DNA of 64,000 nt from Planctomycetaceae bacterium. GTDB taxonomy: Bacteria > Planctomycetota > Planctomycetia > Pirellulales > Lacipirellulaceae. The notes beneath the pieces are model-generated. The model was given only the letters and a program-made list of their open reading frames with translations, was not told where the DNA came from and ran no database searches. Positions 63,808 through 64,000 of this stretch are shown in pieces. Made by a program: the position numbers and the translations under genes. The first letter of the stretch is position 1, and the number at the start of each line of letters is the position of its first letter. The stretch covers positions 26,426-90,425 of the forward strand of contig QIKP01000010.1 in assembly GCA_003233055.1 (NCBI GenBank), given 5' to 3'.

Positions 63808-64000
63808 CCCCTATAGCCCCGACCAAGCTTGGCCAGGGCCATCGCAAAGAGGAGCGAAAAGGAAGTCGACGATCTCTGGCCACTTTGGAACGGCTTGCCG
63901 CTCGCGCTGGCCAGGAGAACTGCAAAGTCTTTTTTCCCGAACCCTGGTGTTCTCTAGTCCGTAGGATGTGCATCAGGGGGGCTCTTTTCTAGGAAGGAGC

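Larger units (their letters stand above)
63315..64000. other. Gene-free, repeat-rich end of the window
   Basis: No supported gene. Contains at least five short interspersed repeat units listed separately. 63810-64000 shows nothing recognisable. Confidence 0.6.

Overview
The window is a gene-dense, GC-rich chromosomal stretch that looks like a planctomycete of the Pirellulales type. Evidence for this is a PEP-CTERM secreted protein, Cys-rich lipoproteins, very large secreted multi-module proteins, an ExbB/ExbD operon with TPR and VWA partners, a zinc-ribbon/GYF protein, and many intergenic interspersed repeats. No rRNA, tRNA, CRISPR array, insertion sequence or prophage was recognised.

Layout. 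1-2048: the start of a cysteine desulfurase gene with an apparent frameshift, then a PEP-CTERM protein. 2969-6671: translation genes thrS, infC (probable AUC start) and smpB. 6951-10620: two Cys-rich lipoproteins, an MsbA-like ABC exporter and a tiny membrane protein. 10970-13836: an acyl-chain operon of two FabZ-like dehydratases, a long acyl carrier protein and FabF. 14119-15869: sufU-sufS for Fe-S assembly. 16083-19001: a HEAT-repeat lipoprotein and a hemolysin-III-like membrane protein. 19195-29501: a surface polysaccharide region with three GT4 enzymes, a GT9 enzyme, a Wzy/ligase-like polymerase, a sulfotransferase, a polysaccharide deacetylase, a DUF4254 protein and an unknown secreted protein. 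29494-36021: dGTPase-like HD hydrolase, secreted unknowns, a zinc-ribbon/GYF protein and a ClpP-like protein.

36698-47933 holds the most unusual block: a 1189-residue and a 2231-residue secreted, membrane-anchored protein in tandem. The second appears to be two related modules fused in one reading frame. A thioredoxin-like protein without the CXXC motif follows. 47986-49560 holds an esterase and a GT2 enzyme.

49735-58315 is an Exb/Tol-type operon on the minus strand (VWA, TPR, ExbB, ExbD, ExbD, TPR). It is interrupted twice: by a same-strand higBA toxin-antitoxin pair, and by an AT-richer, opposite-strand Fic-family gene lying exactly between the two exbD genes. 58656-63314 holds a divergent RNase HII-like protein, a SixA-like phosphatase, a GH18 chitinase gene cut by one in-frame TAG, and a PYROXD2/phytoene-desaturase-like oxidoreductase. 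The right end (63315-64000) is gene-free and packed with short interspersed repeats that also occur elsewhere in the window.

All calls come from reading the sequence and translations by eye. No database search or structure prediction was run.
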